Assembly: GCA_003456155.1 (NCBI GenBank)
Contig: DMPC01000131.1
Coordinates: 8,759-14,649, forward strand
Reading direction: 5' to 3'
Source: Actinomycetota bacterium
GTDB taxonomy: Bacteria > Actinomycetota > Actinomycetes > S36-B12
DNA length: 5,891 nucleotides
The notes beneath the pieces are model-generated. The model was not told where the DNA came from. It worked only from the letters and a program-made list of their open reading frames with translations, and did no database searches. Within the stretch, counting starts at the first letter, position 1. Every line of letters begins with the position of its first letter. A program made the position numbers and the translations under genes. Positions 1 to 5,516 of the stretch are shown here, one piece after another.

Positions 1-635
1 CGGGTGTCGAGCGGGATGAGGCCCGTCACGTGGCCCGTGCGTGGTTCCATGCGCGGGAGCACGGCCGACCCCTCGTCACACTGAAGTCTGCGATCAGCCT
101 GGACGGTCGCGTTGCCGATGGGAGCCTGGGCCCCACCGCCATCACCGGCTCTGCCGCCCGTGCCGTCGCCCATGAATGGCGGTCGCAGGTGGATGCGATC
201 GTCGTCGGCACCGGGACGGTCCTCGCGGATGACCCCGCGCTCACCGCACGTCGGCCCGACGGCGCTCTGCACGATCGCCAGCCGCTGCGGGTCGTGGTCG
301 GCCGGACGCCGATACCGACCGATGCTCGCGTGCAGGATTCGGCTGCGCCGACCCTCGTCCATCCCCGCCAGGATCTTCACGAACTCCTCGACGTGCTCTG
401 GGCGCGGGACGTCCGGCATGTGCTGGTCGAGGGAGGCCCGACGATCGAGGCCGCCTTCCTCGAGGCAGGGCTGGCCGACGAGGTGCTGTGGTTCGTCGCG
501 CCCGTCATCCTGGGCGACGGGCCGGTCGCCCTGCCCCGCCTCACGGAGGCCTTCGACGTGCGCGTCCGAAGCGTCCGCGTCGTGGGGGAGGATGTCGTCG
601 TGGAGGGAGTGATCGATGTTCACCGGGATCGTTGA
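1..635 (+). CDS. ribD: Riboflavin biosynthesis protein RibD, reductase domain (5' end outside window)
   Basis: This is the C-terminal part of RibD, the cytoplasmic enzyme that deaminates and then reduces the pyrimidine intermediate made from GTP. Only the reductase (DHFR-like RibD_C) domain is visible. The reading frame is open from base 3, and the residues before the GTG at base 30 (GVERDEARH) read as normal RibD sequence, so that GTG is an internal valine and the gene begins to the left. Family motifs are RPLVTLKSAISLDGRVA near bases 66-117, DAIVVGTGTVLADDPALTAR near 192-251 (NADPH and substrate site), and HVLVEGGP followed by APVILGDGP towards the end. The zinc-binding deaminase domain is missing only because of the window edge. 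The last 20 nt overlap ribE, which suggests translational coupling. An FMN riboswitch, common ahead of such operons, would lie upstream and is not in view. Confidence 0.93.
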   Translation, partial: GVERDEARHVARAWFHAREHGRPLVTLKSAISLDGRVADGSLGPTAITGSAARAVAHEWRSQVDAIVVGTGTVLADDPALTARRPDGALHDRQPLRVVVGRTPIPTDARVQDSAAPTLVHPRQDLHELLDVLWARDVRHVLVEGGPTIEAAFLEAGLADEVLWFVAPVILGDGPVALPRLTEAFDVRVRSVRVVGEDVVVEGVIDVHRDR

Positions 636-1212
636 GGAGCGGGGCAGTGTCCAGGCCGTGGAGCCGCTGACGGACGCAGCCCGGCTGACCATCCACGGAG
701 CGCGTGTCCTCGAGGGGACGGCTCCCGGCGACTCCATCTCGGTGAACGGCGTGTGCCTCACCGTCGTCGATCTGCTGCCCGAAGGCTTCACCGCCGATGT
801 CATGGCCGAGACCCTGCGGCGTACATCCCTCGCGGCAGCGATCCCCGGTGCGGAGGTCAACCTCGAGCGCGCAGCGCGCATGGACTCCCGGATTGGCGGT
901 CACCTCGTTCAAGGGCACGTCGACGGAGTGGGAGCCATCTCTGCCATCGAGCCCTCCGCCCACTGGACGACCATGCGGATCGACCTTCCCGACGGGCTGG
1001 CCCGCTATGTCGTCGAGAAGGGATCCATCGCCGTCGACGGCGTGTCCCTCACCGTCGTCGATGTGGATGACGCGTCGTTCCGGGTGTCCTTGATCCCGAC
1101 CACGCTCGCCGAGACCATCCTCGGTACTCGTAGAGTGGGGGACCTGGTGAACATCGAGGTCGATGCGATGGCGAAGTACGTCGAGCGCCTCATCTCCTGG
1201 AGGAACCCATGA
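616..1212 (+). CDS. ribE: Riboflavin synthase, alpha chain type
   Basis: This enzyme dismutates two molecules of 6,7-dimethyl-8-ribityllumazine into riboflavin and the pyrimidine substrate of RibH. The 198-residue protein matches the usual family length and shows the two tandem lumazine-binding barrels. The first starts with the hallmark MFTGIVEE and carries GDSISVNGVCLTV (38-50). The second carries GGHLVQGHVDG (94-104) and KGSIAVDGVSLTV (135-147). Cys47, His101 and Asp183 fall where the E. coli enzyme has active-site residues Cys48, His102 and Asp185. The ATG at 616 is preceded by the purine-rich GGAGGGAG (602-609) and lies inside the end of ribD. The stop codon overlaps the ribBA start as ATGA. 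The symbol is ribE in most actinobacterial annotations, and ribC in E. coli. Confidence 0.96.
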   Translation: MFTGIVEERGSVQAVEPLTDAARLTIHGARVLEGTAPGDSISVNGVCLTVVDLLPEGFTADVMAETLRRTSLAAAIPGAEVNLERAARMDSRIGGHLVQGHVDGVGAISAIEPSAHWTTMRIDLPDGLARYVVEKGSIAVDGVSLTVVDVDDASFRVSLIPTTLAETILGTRRVGDLVNIEVDAMAKYVERLISWRNP

Positions 1213-2531
1213 TCCCGGCCGATGAGCTCTTCGCGGACGCGGCCGAGAAGCCGCGTGAGCAGGAGTCCGTCGCGAGAGCGGCGCGGGTGCCGTCACCTGA
1301 TTCAGGAGCGCTGCACCTGGACTCTGTCGAAGACGCCATCGCGGCGATGGCCCGTGGTGAGGCGGTCGTCGTCGTCGACGATGAGGATCGCGAGAACGAG
1401 GGCGATCTCATCTTCGCCGGATCCCGGGCCACGCCGGAGCTGACGGCCTTCATGATCCGCTACACGTCCGGGTACATCTGCATCGGCATGGAGGGCGAGG
1501 CACTCGACCGACTCAACCTGCCGCCGATGACGGCAGTGAACGAGGACCGCAAGGGCACGGCCTACTCGGTGAGCGTCGACGCCCGCACGGTCGTGAGCAC
1601 GGGGATCTCGGCCGAGGATCGCGCACACACCATCCGCGTGCTGTCCGACACCGCCACCGAGCCGTTCGACCTCACCCGCCCCGGCCACGTGATGCCGCTG
1701 CGCGCCGTGCCCGGTGGCGTGCTGCGTCGTGCGGGACACACCGAGGCCGCCGTCGATCTCGCCCGACTGGCCGGGCTCACGCCCTCGGGCGCGCTGTGCG
1801 AGCTCGTGAACGACGACGGCACGATGATGCGCGCCCCCGAGTGCCGTGAATTCGCTGACGCGCATGGTCTTCGGATGATCTCGATCGCCGACCTCATCCG
1901 CTTCCGTCGGGCTCACGAGTCGCTGGTCACCAAGGCCGCCGTGGCCATGCTGCCGACCGAGTTCGGTGACTTCGTCGCCCACGGCTACCGCAGCGAAATC
2001 GACGGGTCGGAGCACATCGCGCTCGTGGTGGGCGACCTCGGCGACGGTGAGAACGTTCTCGTCCGCGTGCACTCGGAGTGCCTGACCGGCGACGCGCTCG
2101 GCTCACTGCGCTGCGACTGCGGTCCGCAGCTGCAGGCCGCGATGCGCGCTGTGTCGCAGGAGGGCCGAGGTGTCGTGCTCTACATCAAGGGGCACGAGGG
2201 TCGTGGCATCGGTCTGCTCCACAAGCTGCAGGCCTACACCCTGCAGGAGTCCGGTCGCGACACCGTTGACGCGAACCTCGATCTCGGCCTTCCTGCCGAC
2301 GCCCGCGACTACGGCACCGGCGCGTCGATCCTGGCCGACCTGGGGGTGCGCAGCATGCGCCTGCTCACGAACAACCCGGCCAAGCGGGCTGGCCTGGAGG
2401 GATACGGCCTCACGATCGTGGAGCGAGTGCCGCTGACGATCGAGGCGAACCCGCACAACGCGGCGTACCTCAGCGCGAAGGCCTTGCGCATGGGGCACGA
2501 CCTGGGCGATGCCTCGGAGGTCACCGCATGA
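1209..2531 (+). CDS. ribBA: Bifunctional 3,4-dihydroxy-2-butanone-4-phosphate synthase / GTP cyclohydrolase II
   Basis: This fusion enzyme supplies both branches of riboflavin synthesis. The RibB half converts ribulose 5-phosphate to dihydroxybutanone phosphate and formate, and the RibA half opens GTP. The 440 residues contain an extra N-terminus (about 1-36) with no motif I recognise. The RibB domain (about 37-234) has the acidic loop DDEDRENEGDL (57-67), TSGYIC (86-91), and PGHVMPLRA and GHTEAAVDLARLAGL with the expected His and Glu. The RibA domain (about 240-433) has VHSECLTGD and LRCDCG giving zinc cysteines 291, 302 and 304, GHEGRGIGL (328-336), and LLTNNPAK (385-392). All key motifs look intact, so both activities are expected; this is not a degenerate RibBA. 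The ATG at 1209 overlaps the ribE stop and is preceded by TGGAGGAA. ribH follows with another ATGA overlap. Confidence 0.96.
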   Translation: MIPADELFADAAEKPREQESVARAARVPSPDSGALHLDSVEDAIAAMARGEAVVVVDDEDRENEGDLIFAGSRATPELTAFMIRYTSGYICIGMEGEALDRLNLPPMTAVNEDRKGTAYSVSVDARTVVSTGISAEDRAHTIRVLSDTATEPFDLTRPGHVMPLRAVPGGVLRRAGHTEAAVDLARLAGLTPSGALCELVNDDGTMMRAPECREFADAHGLRMISIADLIRFRRAHESLVTKAAVAMLPTEFGDFVAHGYRSEIDGSEHIALVVGDLGDGENVLVRVHSECLTGDALGSLRCDCGPQLQAAMRAVSQEGRGVVLYIKGHEGRGIGLLHKLQAYTLQESGRDTVDANLDLGLPADARDYGTGASILADLGVRSMRLLTNNPAKRAGLEGYGLTIVERVPLTIEANPHNAAYLSAKALRMGHDLGDASEVTA

Positions 2532-3007
2532 GCGGCGCCGGAAGCCCCGAGGTCACCGTCGACGGCACCGGCCTCTCAGTGGTCATCCTCGCGGCGTCCT
2601 GGCACACGGTCGTGATGGATGGCCTCATCGCCGGAGCGCGGCGCGAGTGCGATCGGCTGGGTGCCGCGCATCGGCTGGTGCGTGTACCCGGCAGCTTCGA
2701 GCTCCCGGTCGCCGCACAGGAGTTCGCGGACGACCCGGCGGTGGACGCGGTGGTGTGTCTGGGCGTCATCATCAGGGGTGGGACTCCCCACTTCGAGTTC
2801 GTCGCCAGCGCCACGACCGACGGCCTGACCAGGGTTGCCCTCGACACGCGGACCCCGGTGGGATTCGGCATCCTCACCACCGACAACGAGCAGCAGGCCC
2901 TGGACCGGGCCGGGCTCGAGGGATCCGTTGAGGACAAGGGTGCGGAGGCGGCTGCCGCCGCGATCGCCACCGCCCGGCTGCTGGCGACCAGCAGGGGTCG
3001 TGGCTGA
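2528..3007 (+). CDS. ribH: 6,7-dimethyl-8-ribityllumazine synthase
   Basis: RibH condenses dihydroxybutanone phosphate (from RibB) with the aminouracil from RibD and its phosphatase, giving the lumazine used by RibE. The 159 residues are a normal length for the family, whose members form pentamers or 60-subunit capsids. Visible motifs are ASWH near residue 25 (aromatic substrate-stacking position), PGSFELP (54-60), GVIIRGGTPHFEFV (79-92) with catalytic His88, and VGFGILTTDNEQQALDRAG (111-129). The ATG at 2528 overlaps the ribBA stop (ATGA) and follows GGAGGT at 2516-2521. This is the last rib gene in the operon; its TGA stop forms the left edge of a small inverted repeat (3005-3022) next to the hisE promoter. 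Confidence 0.96.
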   Translation: MSGAGSPEVTVDGTGLSVVILAASWHTVVMDGLIAGARRECDRLGAAHRLVRVPGSFELPVAAQEFADDPAVDAVVCLGVIIRGGTPHFEFVASATTDGLTRVALDTRTPVGFGILTTDNEQQALDRAGLEGSVEDKGAEAAAAAIATARLLATSRGRG

Positions 3008-3022
3008 CGGCCATGTCCGTCA
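3005..3022. repeat. Inverted repeat over the ribH stop codon, next to the hisE promoter
   Basis: TGACGG (3005-3010) and CCGTCA (3017-3022) are perfect inverted copies separated by six bases. The left arm contains the ribH stop codon, and the right arm ends one base before the proposed hisE -10 box. It could form a 6-bp hairpin at the end of the rib mRNA, but no T-run follows, so a classical terminator is unlikely. Alternatively it is a protein-binding dyad in the spacer and -35 zone. A chance origin is possible for a repeat this short. Confidence 0.45.
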
Positions 3023-3023
3023 A

Positions 3024-3029
3024 TAGGCT
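3024..3029 (+). promoter_or_regulatory. Probable -10 box for leaderless hisE-hisG transcript
   Basis: TAGGCT fits the actinobacterial -10 pattern TAnnnT and is followed by exactly six bases and then GTG at 3036. That spacing would put the transcription start on the first base of the start codon. The same hexamer and spacing occur ahead of the gene at 4168. No clear -35 box is visible. No Shine-Dalgarno sequence precedes the GTG, as expected for leaderless translation. Confidence 0.6.
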
Positions 3030-3035
3030 GTGGCC

Positions 3036-3299
3036 GTGAAGACCTTCGACGAGCTGTACGCGGAGCTGAACGACAAGATCACCTACCGCGAGGAGGAGTC
3101 CGGCACGACCCGTCTGGTCGATGCCGGGGTCCACGCGATCGGCAAGAAGATCGTCGAGGAGGCCGCCGAGGTCTGGATGGCCGCGGAGTACGAGAGCAAG
3201 GAGCGGACCGCCGAGGAGATCTCGCAGCTGCTCTACCACCTGCAGTGCCTGATGCTGGCCTGCAAGATCAGTCTTGACGACGTCTACCGAAGGCTCTGA
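3036..3299 (+). CDS. hisE: Phosphoribosyl-ATP pyrophosphatase
   Basis: HisE removes pyrophosphate from phosphoribosyl-ATP, the second step of histidine synthesis. It is a small all-alpha MazG-like enzyme that works as a dimer with magnesium. The 87 residues are normal for a free-standing actinobacterial HisE; in enterics it is fused to HisI. Motifs are GVHAIGKKIVEEAAEVWMAA (31-50), which includes the metal-binding EExxE, and EEISQLLYHLQ (60-70). The second motif has Gln where many homologues have Asp; I recall the same in the Mycobacterium tuberculosis protein. I chose GTG at 3036 because it sits six bases after a TAGGCT -10 box and gives the N-terminus MKTFDEL. The in-frame GTG at 3030 would add two residues but abuts the promoter box and has no ribosome binding site. 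hisG starts one base after the stop. Confidence 0.93.
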   Translation: MKTFDELYAELNDKITYREEESGTTRLVDAGVHAIGKKIVEEAAEVWMAAEYESKERTAEEISQLLYHLQCLMLACKISLDDVYRRL

Positions 3300-3300
3300 C

Positions 3301-4146
3301 ATGCTGCGCGTCGCCGTACCGAACAAGGGCCAGTTGGCCGAGCCCGCCCGAGGCATGCTCATGGAGGCCGGCTACCTGAGGAGCGCTACGACCCGCGACC
3401 TCGTCGTCCAGGATCCCGACAATGACGTCGAGTTCTTCTTCCTGCGGCCCCGCGACATCGCGATCTACGTGGGCGAGGGCACGCTCGATGTCGGTATCAC
3501 CGGCCGCGACATGCTGCAGGACTCCCGGGCGAAGGCCGACGAGATCCTGCCTCTGGGGTTCGCGCCGTCGACCTTCCGACTGGCCGCTCCTGCGGGCCGC
3601 GCCCGAGAGCCGAAGGATCTCGCCGGGACGACGATCGCCACGTCCTACGCCGGGGTGCTCGAGGACTACCTGTCGCGCGAGGGCATCGATGCGCGCGTGG
3701 TGAAGCTGGACGGTGCCGTGGAGAACGCCGTCGCGCTCGGCGTCGCCGATGCGGTGGCCGATGTCGTCGCGACGGGGACGACCTTGCGCAAGGCCGGACT
3801 CGAGCTCGTGGGCGAGCCGATCCTGGTGTCCGAGGCTCTCGTCATCCGTCGCATCGGAGCGCCCGAGGTGCCGGCGGTGGAGACCTTCCTGCGGCGCCTG
3901 CACAGTGTGATGGTCGCCCGGGCGTACGTCCTGGTCGACTACGACATCCGCGTCGAGTACCTCGACCAGGCCTGTGCGATGACGCCCGGAATCGAGTCCC
4001 CGACGGTGTCGGCCCTGCATGATCCGCAGTGGTCGGCGGTCCGGGCGATGGTGCCGGCCGCTGACGTGCACCGGATCATGGACGAGCTCTACGAGCTCGG
4101 TGCCCGGGGCATCCTGGTGACCGACATCCACGCCTGCCGCCTGTAG
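3301..4146 (+). CDS. hisG: ATP phosphoribosyltransferase, long form
   Basis: HisG joins ATP and PRPP to make phosphoribosyl-ATP, the committed and feedback-controlled first step of histidine synthesis. The 281 residues correspond to the long, self-sufficient form that does not need HisZ. The N-terminus LRVAVPNKGQL (2-12) and GTLDVGITGRDML (60-72) are typical of the catalytic domain. DVVATGTTLRKAGL (154-167) is the PRPP-binding loop. The last 75 or so residues, with TPGIESPT (228-235) and MDELYELGARGILVTDI (260-276), match the ACT-like regulatory domain that binds histidine in homologues. An in-frame ATG lies 27 nt upstream inside hisE, but 3301 gives the conserved N-terminus and has GAAGG at 3289-3293. 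hisG probably depends on the hisE promoter and on coupling across the 1-nt gap. Confidence 0.95.
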   Translation: MLRVAVPNKGQLAEPARGMLMEAGYLRSATTRDLVVQDPDNDVEFFFLRPRDIAIYVGEGTLDVGITGRDMLQDSRAKADEILPLGFAPSTFRLAAPAGRAREPKDLAGTTIATSYAGVLEDYLSREGIDARVVKLDGAVENAVALGVADAVADVVATGTTLRKAGLELVGEPILVSEALVIRRIGAPEVPAVETFLRRLHSVMVARAYVLVDYDIRVEYLDQACAMTPGIESPTVSALHDPQWSAVRAMVPAADVHRIMDELYELGARGILVTDIHACRL

Positions 4147-4155
4147 CCATCCCCT

Positions 4156-4161
4156 TAGGCT
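4156..4161 (+). promoter_or_regulatory. Probable -10 box for a leaderless transcript
   Basis: TAGGCT followed by six bases and an ATG at 4168 repeats the arrangement in front of hisE exactly. No ribosome binding site lies between the hisG stop (4144-4146) and the ATG, so leaderless expression explains how the gene is translated. No -35 match is evident. Confidence 0.6.
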
Positions 4162-4167
4162 CGGCGC

Positions 4168-4905
4168 ATGGCACCGCCGGAGTCCCGACCCCCGGTGATC
4201 GGGGACGGTCGCTCCCTCGCGGCGCCGGCCTTCGCGAACGACACCGGCAGCGCGGACTCGAATGTCCGGGTGCTGCTCGAGCGCGCCTCTCGCGGTGAGA
4301 TCTCCGATGTGGCGATGGCCCGAGCCCTGCGACGCACCCGGCTTCTGGCCACGGTCGTCGCCGTGCTCGACGAGGTCGACGAGGCCGGGGGCGACAAGGA
4401 CAGCCACATGGCAGTGGTCTCCATGGTGAACAGTGCCGGCCAGAAGGGCCTGCTGGCCTTCAGCGGCTTGGACTCCCTCTCGGGCTGGAACTCCCAGGCG
4501 CGTCCGGTCCCGGCACTCGGCCGCGATCTGGCCCGAGCAGCCTTCGACGATGAGGCCACCGCCATCGTCCTCGACGTGGCAGGTCCTCATCGCGTGGTCG
4601 TGGAGGGCCCCGCCCTCCTGGCGCTTCTGGACGACCTCGACCTCGATCGCGTGTCGGCCCTGGCCCATGCGGCCCTGGCCCCGCTGACCGCGGACGGCTG
4701 GGTGGGCGCCGAGGTCAGGGATGTTCGCGGCGATGAGCTCGAGATGGACGTGCTGGTGGAGATCAGGGCTGTCGGCGGGGGCCATCCCGATGGCCGGGGG
4801 CCCAGCGCGCTCCTCGCGCAGGCCGCCGAACTGCTCCAGCAGCGCGGGGAGCTCCAGCGGCTGGTGCCGGGCGGGATCGGCGTGACCGCTCGCGGTGCCG
4901 AGTGA
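4168..4905 (+). CDS. SseB-family protein of unknown role
   Basis: The 245-residue product resembles SseB-family proteins, which in many actinobacteria are encoded near infC or hisG and have no established function. The name comes from an enteric protein and should not be read as evidence of secretion or virulence. The first 30 residues are low-complexity and rich in Pro, Ala and Gly. Residues 31-75 look helical (VRVLLERASRGEISDVAMAR). The SseB N-terminal-like core spans about 78-152, with SHMAVVSMVNSAGQKGLLAF and TAIVLDVAGPHRVVVEGPAL. The C-terminal half has an acidic helix (151-175) and a beta-rich segment. There is no signal peptide or membrane segment, so it is probably cytoplasmic. The ATG is set by the leaderless promoter at 4156-4161. 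The end lies in a 20-nt tandem duplication. The family call rests on recall and is moderately sure. Confidence 0.78.
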   Translation: MAPPESRPPVIGDGRSLAAPAFANDTGSADSNVRVLLERASRGEISDVAMARALRRTRLLATVVAVLDEVDEAGGDKDSHMAVVSMVNSAGQKGLLAFSGLDSLSGWNSQARPVPALGRDLARAAFDDEATAIVLDVAGPHRVVVEGPALLALLDDLDLDRVSALAHAALAPLTADGWVGAEVRDVRGDELEMDVLVEIRAVGGGHPDGRGPSALLAQAAELLQQRGELQRLVPGGIGVTARGAE

Positions 4906-4914
4906 CCGCTCGCG
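4882..4914 (+). repeat. Direct repeat at the 3' end of the SseB-family gene
   Basis: GTGACCGCTCGCG occurs at 4882-4894 and again at 4902-4914, exactly 20 bases apart. The first copy codes V-T-A-R. The second is read in another frame, and its TGA (4903-4905) is the stop codon. This looks like a replication-slippage duplication. Reading straight from the first copy into the sequence after the second would give VTAREGRS and then a stop, so the present C-terminus may be a recent product. Confidence 0.7.
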
Positions 4915-4929
4915 AGGGGCGAAGCTGAT

Positions 4930-5292
4930 TCAGCCGACGAAGCCGGTGAGGTCCTCGCCCGGGCCCATCCCGGGCGGGTCGGGCAGTGCCGATGCCTCCC
5001 GGAAGGCGCGCTGGAGCGCCTGGAGCCCATCGCGCAGGGGGGCCGCATGAACGCTGCCGAGCAGCGGGGCCGCAGAGGTGACCAGGCCGGCGAGTGCCGT
5101 GATGAGGATCCGGGCCTCCGCGAGGTCGGCCGTGGGCGCATCCTCCTCCGTCCCCTCGGCGAGCCCGCATGCCACGGCGGCCGCCGACATCAGGTGCATC
5201 GCCACGGTCAGGACGATCTCGACGGCCGGAACGTCGGCGATGTCGAGGGGTCGGCTGTCGGGAGCACCGGGGAGGTCGGGGGGCTGACTCAT
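4930..5292 (-). CDS. DUF1844 domain protein, uncharacterised
   Basis: The 120-residue protein matches the actinobacterial DUF1844 family found next to infC. Its function is not known to me. Conserved stretches are DIADVPAVEIVLTVAMHLMSAA (about residues 17-38), LAEARILITALAGLVT (57-72) and the tail PLRDGLQALQRAFREAS (85-101) followed by PGMGPGEDLTGFVG. It appears to be a small, mostly helical cytoplasmic protein with a disordered Pro- and Asp-rich N-terminus; the hydrophobic stretches look amphipathic rather than membrane-spanning. I chose the ATG at 5292 because the homologous part begins soon after it and AAGGG lies about 8 nt upstream. An upstream ATG at 5343 would add 17 residues without family similarity and would run through a hairpin in the intergenic region. 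It converges on the SseB-family gene, with 24 bp between the stops, and diverges from infC. Confidence 0.82.
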   Translation of the reverse strand: MSQPPDLPGAPDSRPLDIADVPAVEIVLTVAMHLMSAAAVACGLAEGTEEDAPTADLAEARILITALAGLVTSAAPLLGSVHAAPLRDGLQALQRAFREASALPDPPGMGPGEDLTGFVG

Positions 5293-5298
5293 GGCTGG

Positions 5299-5305
5299 TA
5301 CCCTT
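5299..5305. promoter_or_regulatory. Possible overlapping divergent -10 boxes for infC and DUF1844
   Basis: On the plus strand TACCCT (5299-5304) fits TAnnnT and would start an infC transcript near 5311, just before the first leader hairpin. On the minus strand AAGGGT (5305-5300) keeps the key A and T and lies seven bases before the DUF1844 ATG, so it could drive a leaderless or near-leaderless transcript. The same bases may instead be the DUF1844 ribosome binding site. No -35 matches were found in either direction. Confidence 0.33.
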
Positions 5306-5314
5306 GCACCCGAC

Positions 5315-5505
5315 TGACCCGGTGTTCGCGCCGGGTCGCGCAAGCGGAGTCCTCACTCCCACCTGCAGGCCGCTCGTCGTGCTCCGTCACGTGAAGCCTG
5401 TCAGGTCCCGCGCAGAGCCCTGACGGGCGTCTGCCATCGAGGCCTTCGTGCGCGCTGCGCCGAGGGCCTCCTGCCTTCCCGGACGCAGGTCTCGTGGTGA
5501 ACGAG
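5315..5505 (+). promoter_or_regulatory. Structured 5' leader RNA of infC with tandem hairpins and alternative folds
   Basis: This stretch has no convincing gene but is packed with inverted repeats. In order: A, 5315-5338, GACCCGG/CCGGGTC with inner pairs and a TTCG loop; B, 5346-5359, GGAGT/ACTCC with a 4-nt loop; C, 5361-5370 with 5396-5406, 10 bp with one bulge, plus an inner 4 bp (5378-5381/5388-5391); D, 5412-5420 with 5425-5434, 9 bp with one bulged G and a TGAC loop; E, 5439-5448 with 5461-5470, 10 bp including one G-U, plus 4 bp more (5450-5453/5457-5460); F, 5491-5495/5501-5505, CTCGT/ACGAG. Linkers between B, C, D and E are only 1-5 nt. No T-run follows E, so it does not look like an intrinsic terminator. 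Position and structure suggest control of IF-3 or of the infC-rpmI-rplT operon. The ligand is unknown. Confidence 0.62.
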
Positions 5506-5510
5506 CAGCG

Positions 5511-5516
5511 AGGAGG
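5511..5516 (+). promoter_or_regulatory. Shine-Dalgarno sequence deciding the infC start
   Basis: AGGAGG is a perfect Shine-Dalgarno core, and four bases separate it from ATC at 5521. The in-frame GTG codons at 5494 and 5497 have no comparable site before them and are partly enclosed in the CTCGT/ACGAG hairpin. The site therefore points to ATC as the start. It is also complementary to 5466-5472 in the leader. Confidence 0.75.

Noticed and set aside
541..1296. A 251-codon minus-strand open frame across ribD-ribE-ribBA
   Set aside because: It crosses three real gene boundaries and has the Arg/Pro/His-rich composition of a frame shadow.
1302..2072. A 256-codon minus-strand open frame inside ribBA
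   Set aside because: It is a shadow of the ribBA codon pattern, with no recognisable domain or ribosome binding site.
3268..4785. A 505-codon open frame on the minus strand across hisG and the SseB-family gene
   Set aside because: It lies opposite two well-supported genes and its translation is rich in His, Gly, Arg and Asp with no family motif. Long antisense frames of this kind are expected in high-GC coding DNA.
4957..4975. Hairpin GCCCGGG-cccat-CCCGGGC as a terminator between the convergent genes
   Set aside because: It lies inside conserved DUF1844 codons (PGMGPGE) with no T-run on either side, so protein constraint and GC content explain it. It could still slow polymerase, but I cannot support calling it a terminator.
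5387..5394. Palindrome TCACGTGA as an operator
   Set aside because: A single 8-bp palindrome with no second copy and no known regulator match is easily due to chance; it also falls within the loop of leader hairpin C.
5322..5423. A small plus-strand open frame (GTG at 5322 to TGA at 5421) as a leader peptide
   Set aside because: There is no ribosome binding site and no run of codons for one amino acid of the kind used in attenuation. It is better read as the coding shadow of a structured leader.
5439..5470. Strong leader hairpin as an intrinsic terminator ahead of infC
   Set aside because: The bases after it are CTGCCTTCCC, not a T-rich tract. A translational role fits better, although non-canonical actinobacterial terminators cannot be excluded.
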